Below, piece after piece: positions 62,969-64,000 of a DNA stretch of 64,000 bases. The notes under the pieces are model-generated. The model saw nothing but the letters and a program-made list of their open reading frames with translations. It was not told the DNA's origin and did no database searches. This DNA is from Arctopsyche grandis (Eukaryota > Arthropoda > Insecta > Trichoptera > Hydropsychidae), in assembly GCF_051622035.1 (NCBI RefSeq), contig NC_135357.1, positions 34,499,191 to 34,563,190 of the forward strand. The letters are read 5' to 3'. The translations under genes and the position numbers were made by a program. Within the stretch, counting starts at the first letter, position 1; each line of letters starts with the position of its first letter.

Positions 62969-62969
<1 letters not shown>

Positions 62970-62974
62970 TCATT

Positions 62975-63460
62975 CATCAGTCGTTAAGCTCGGTCGTTAA
63001 GCTTCTGCTTAACACTGAGAGGCGCCGAGTTCGATCCCTTGAGCTGACCTCGATTGAAAAGAATTTTTCTGAGTATATCTGTAATGCTGCTGGTCAGACC
63101 AGGATTTGTGACTCCTGGTTGATCGTTTCCTATCAGAGTTTGCCAATTTTCTCTGATTTCATTGTTGAAACGATTCCCGATTAAAAATTGGCTAAAAATC
63201 CTTCCTACCCACTATGGCACCACTATTTGAGTATGATTAATGTAAATATTACAATAAAAAAAAAATGTATGTACAATTCATAGATGTCTCGTTAATTGTC
63301 GAGTTTAAGTCAGTGTCTCGTAATTTAGCGACTTATATAATAAAAAATGCTGTATAGTTTGTAATTTGGCCAGGAAGGCGCATTAGGGTTTACCTGTAAT
63401 GCCTTCCTGGTATGAAAAAGAAAAAATAAATAAATAAAAATAAATAAATAAATAAATCAT
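62975..63460 (+). mobile_element. tRNA-derived SINE
   Basis: B-box-like GAGTTCGATCCCTTG, body GGTCAGACCAGGATTTGTGAC and GGTTGATCGTTTCCTATCAG, tail GCCAGGAAGGCGCATTAGGG then (AAAT)n. The head is partly lost to the left. Confidence 0.75.
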
Positions 63461-64000
63461 TTCAAACGGGTTGGATTGCTAAGTGTATAATGTGCCACTT
63501 TTATTACGATTAATATTACGTGCGCCTATAAATTACCTTACATTATACATTATAATACATATAACTTTATTTTCATTCGTGTTTCAATTCCTTTTCGAAA
63601 CCACCCGTTGAAATCAACGGGCACAACGCCAGCAATAGATAAAAACAGAATGAGGTACAATCATATCAACTGCCACTGTCGTATATACGAGCTCTATTAC
63701 GTCTATCTATTCATGACTTGAAAAGACAAAGCTAGTGAAAAGACCACACGCGTTGGAATGAAGCGGTACGCACGGTTTGTTACAACTTTCGTAAGGATTT
63801 TCACGTCTATAGAGGTTTAGATATGATTTAAGTGATCCGAGGCAAAGCCGAGTATCGATGCGGTGATGCAGCGGGTTTGCCCTGCAGCTTGTGGGTGGGT
63901 GGGTGGATGGGTATTGTGGGTGGGTGGGTGGGTGGGTGGTAGTGCGTGTGCAGTGCGTGTTGGTTATCGACCCGTCGTCGTCAGTCGACCCCAACCCGAC
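63461..64000. other. Right edge of window, no exon supported
   Basis: Contains a (GGTG)n-like run at about 63893-63940. The minus-strand frame 63707-63994 is made by that run (THPPTHPQYP) and has no NOL4 similarity. Upstream NOL4 exons must lie further right. Confidence 0.45.

Noticed and set aside
63707-63994. Possible first NOL4 exon on the minus strand
   Set aside because: Sequence is a GGTG repeat translated as Thr-His-Pro; no NOL4 similarity and no fitting splice phase.

Overview
The window looks like a piece of a large, AT-rich, repeat-loaded insect nuclear genome. It carries four intron-containing animal genes with GT/AG splice sites, short exons and long introns. Short runs of the insect telomeric motif TTAGG occur inside a repeat array, and Jockey/CR1-type LINE, tRNA-derived SINE, hAT, piggyBac-like, Harbinger and mariner-like pieces are dense. 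I cannot fix the insect order from sequence alone.

Layout. (1) Positions 1439-9400, minus strand: a d4/Requiem (DPF family) chromatin gene. The window holds its N-terminal domain, its C2H2 finger and the first half of PHD1, then an alternative last exon with its own stop; the canonical PHD exons would lie left of the window. (2) 9400-14500: intergenic, almost wholly nested transposons. The best case is a 1.1 kb non-autonomous LTR element with two identical 162-bp LTRs, sitting inside an older terminal-inverted-repeat element. (3) 14620-20305, plus strand: NF-YC, the histone-fold subunit of the CCAAT-binding factor; two inverted CCAAT boxes lie about 100 bp upstream of its start codon. (4) 21700-27470: a transposon nest. 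A decayed 4.2 kb hAT element with exact 8-bp target duplications contains two solo LTRs of the family seen in (2) and a second complete hAT element; it ends about 300 bp before the next gene. (5) 27773-42307, plus strand: a USP20/USP33-type deubiquitinase in 20 exons encoding about 1265 aa, with zf-UBP, USP catalytic domain, two DUSP domains and an extra charged tail of about 290 aa. A perfect (TA)265 tract begins 278 bp after its stop. (6) 43100-49800: intergenic, with several inverted-repeat elements. (7) 49845-61749 and beyond the right edge, minus strand: the C-terminal 504 codons of a NOL4 (nucleolar protein 4) family gene, with a PTDLS CtBP-type motif.

Three of the genes (d4, NF-YC, NOL4) are nuclear regulators and the fourth is a deubiquitinase; nothing in the sequence shows that they act together. 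Exon coordinates were set by hand from splice consensus, reading-frame continuity and recalled family sequence. The four gene models keep frame through every junction. Repeat boundaries are exact where a target-site duplication could be read and approximate elsewhere.
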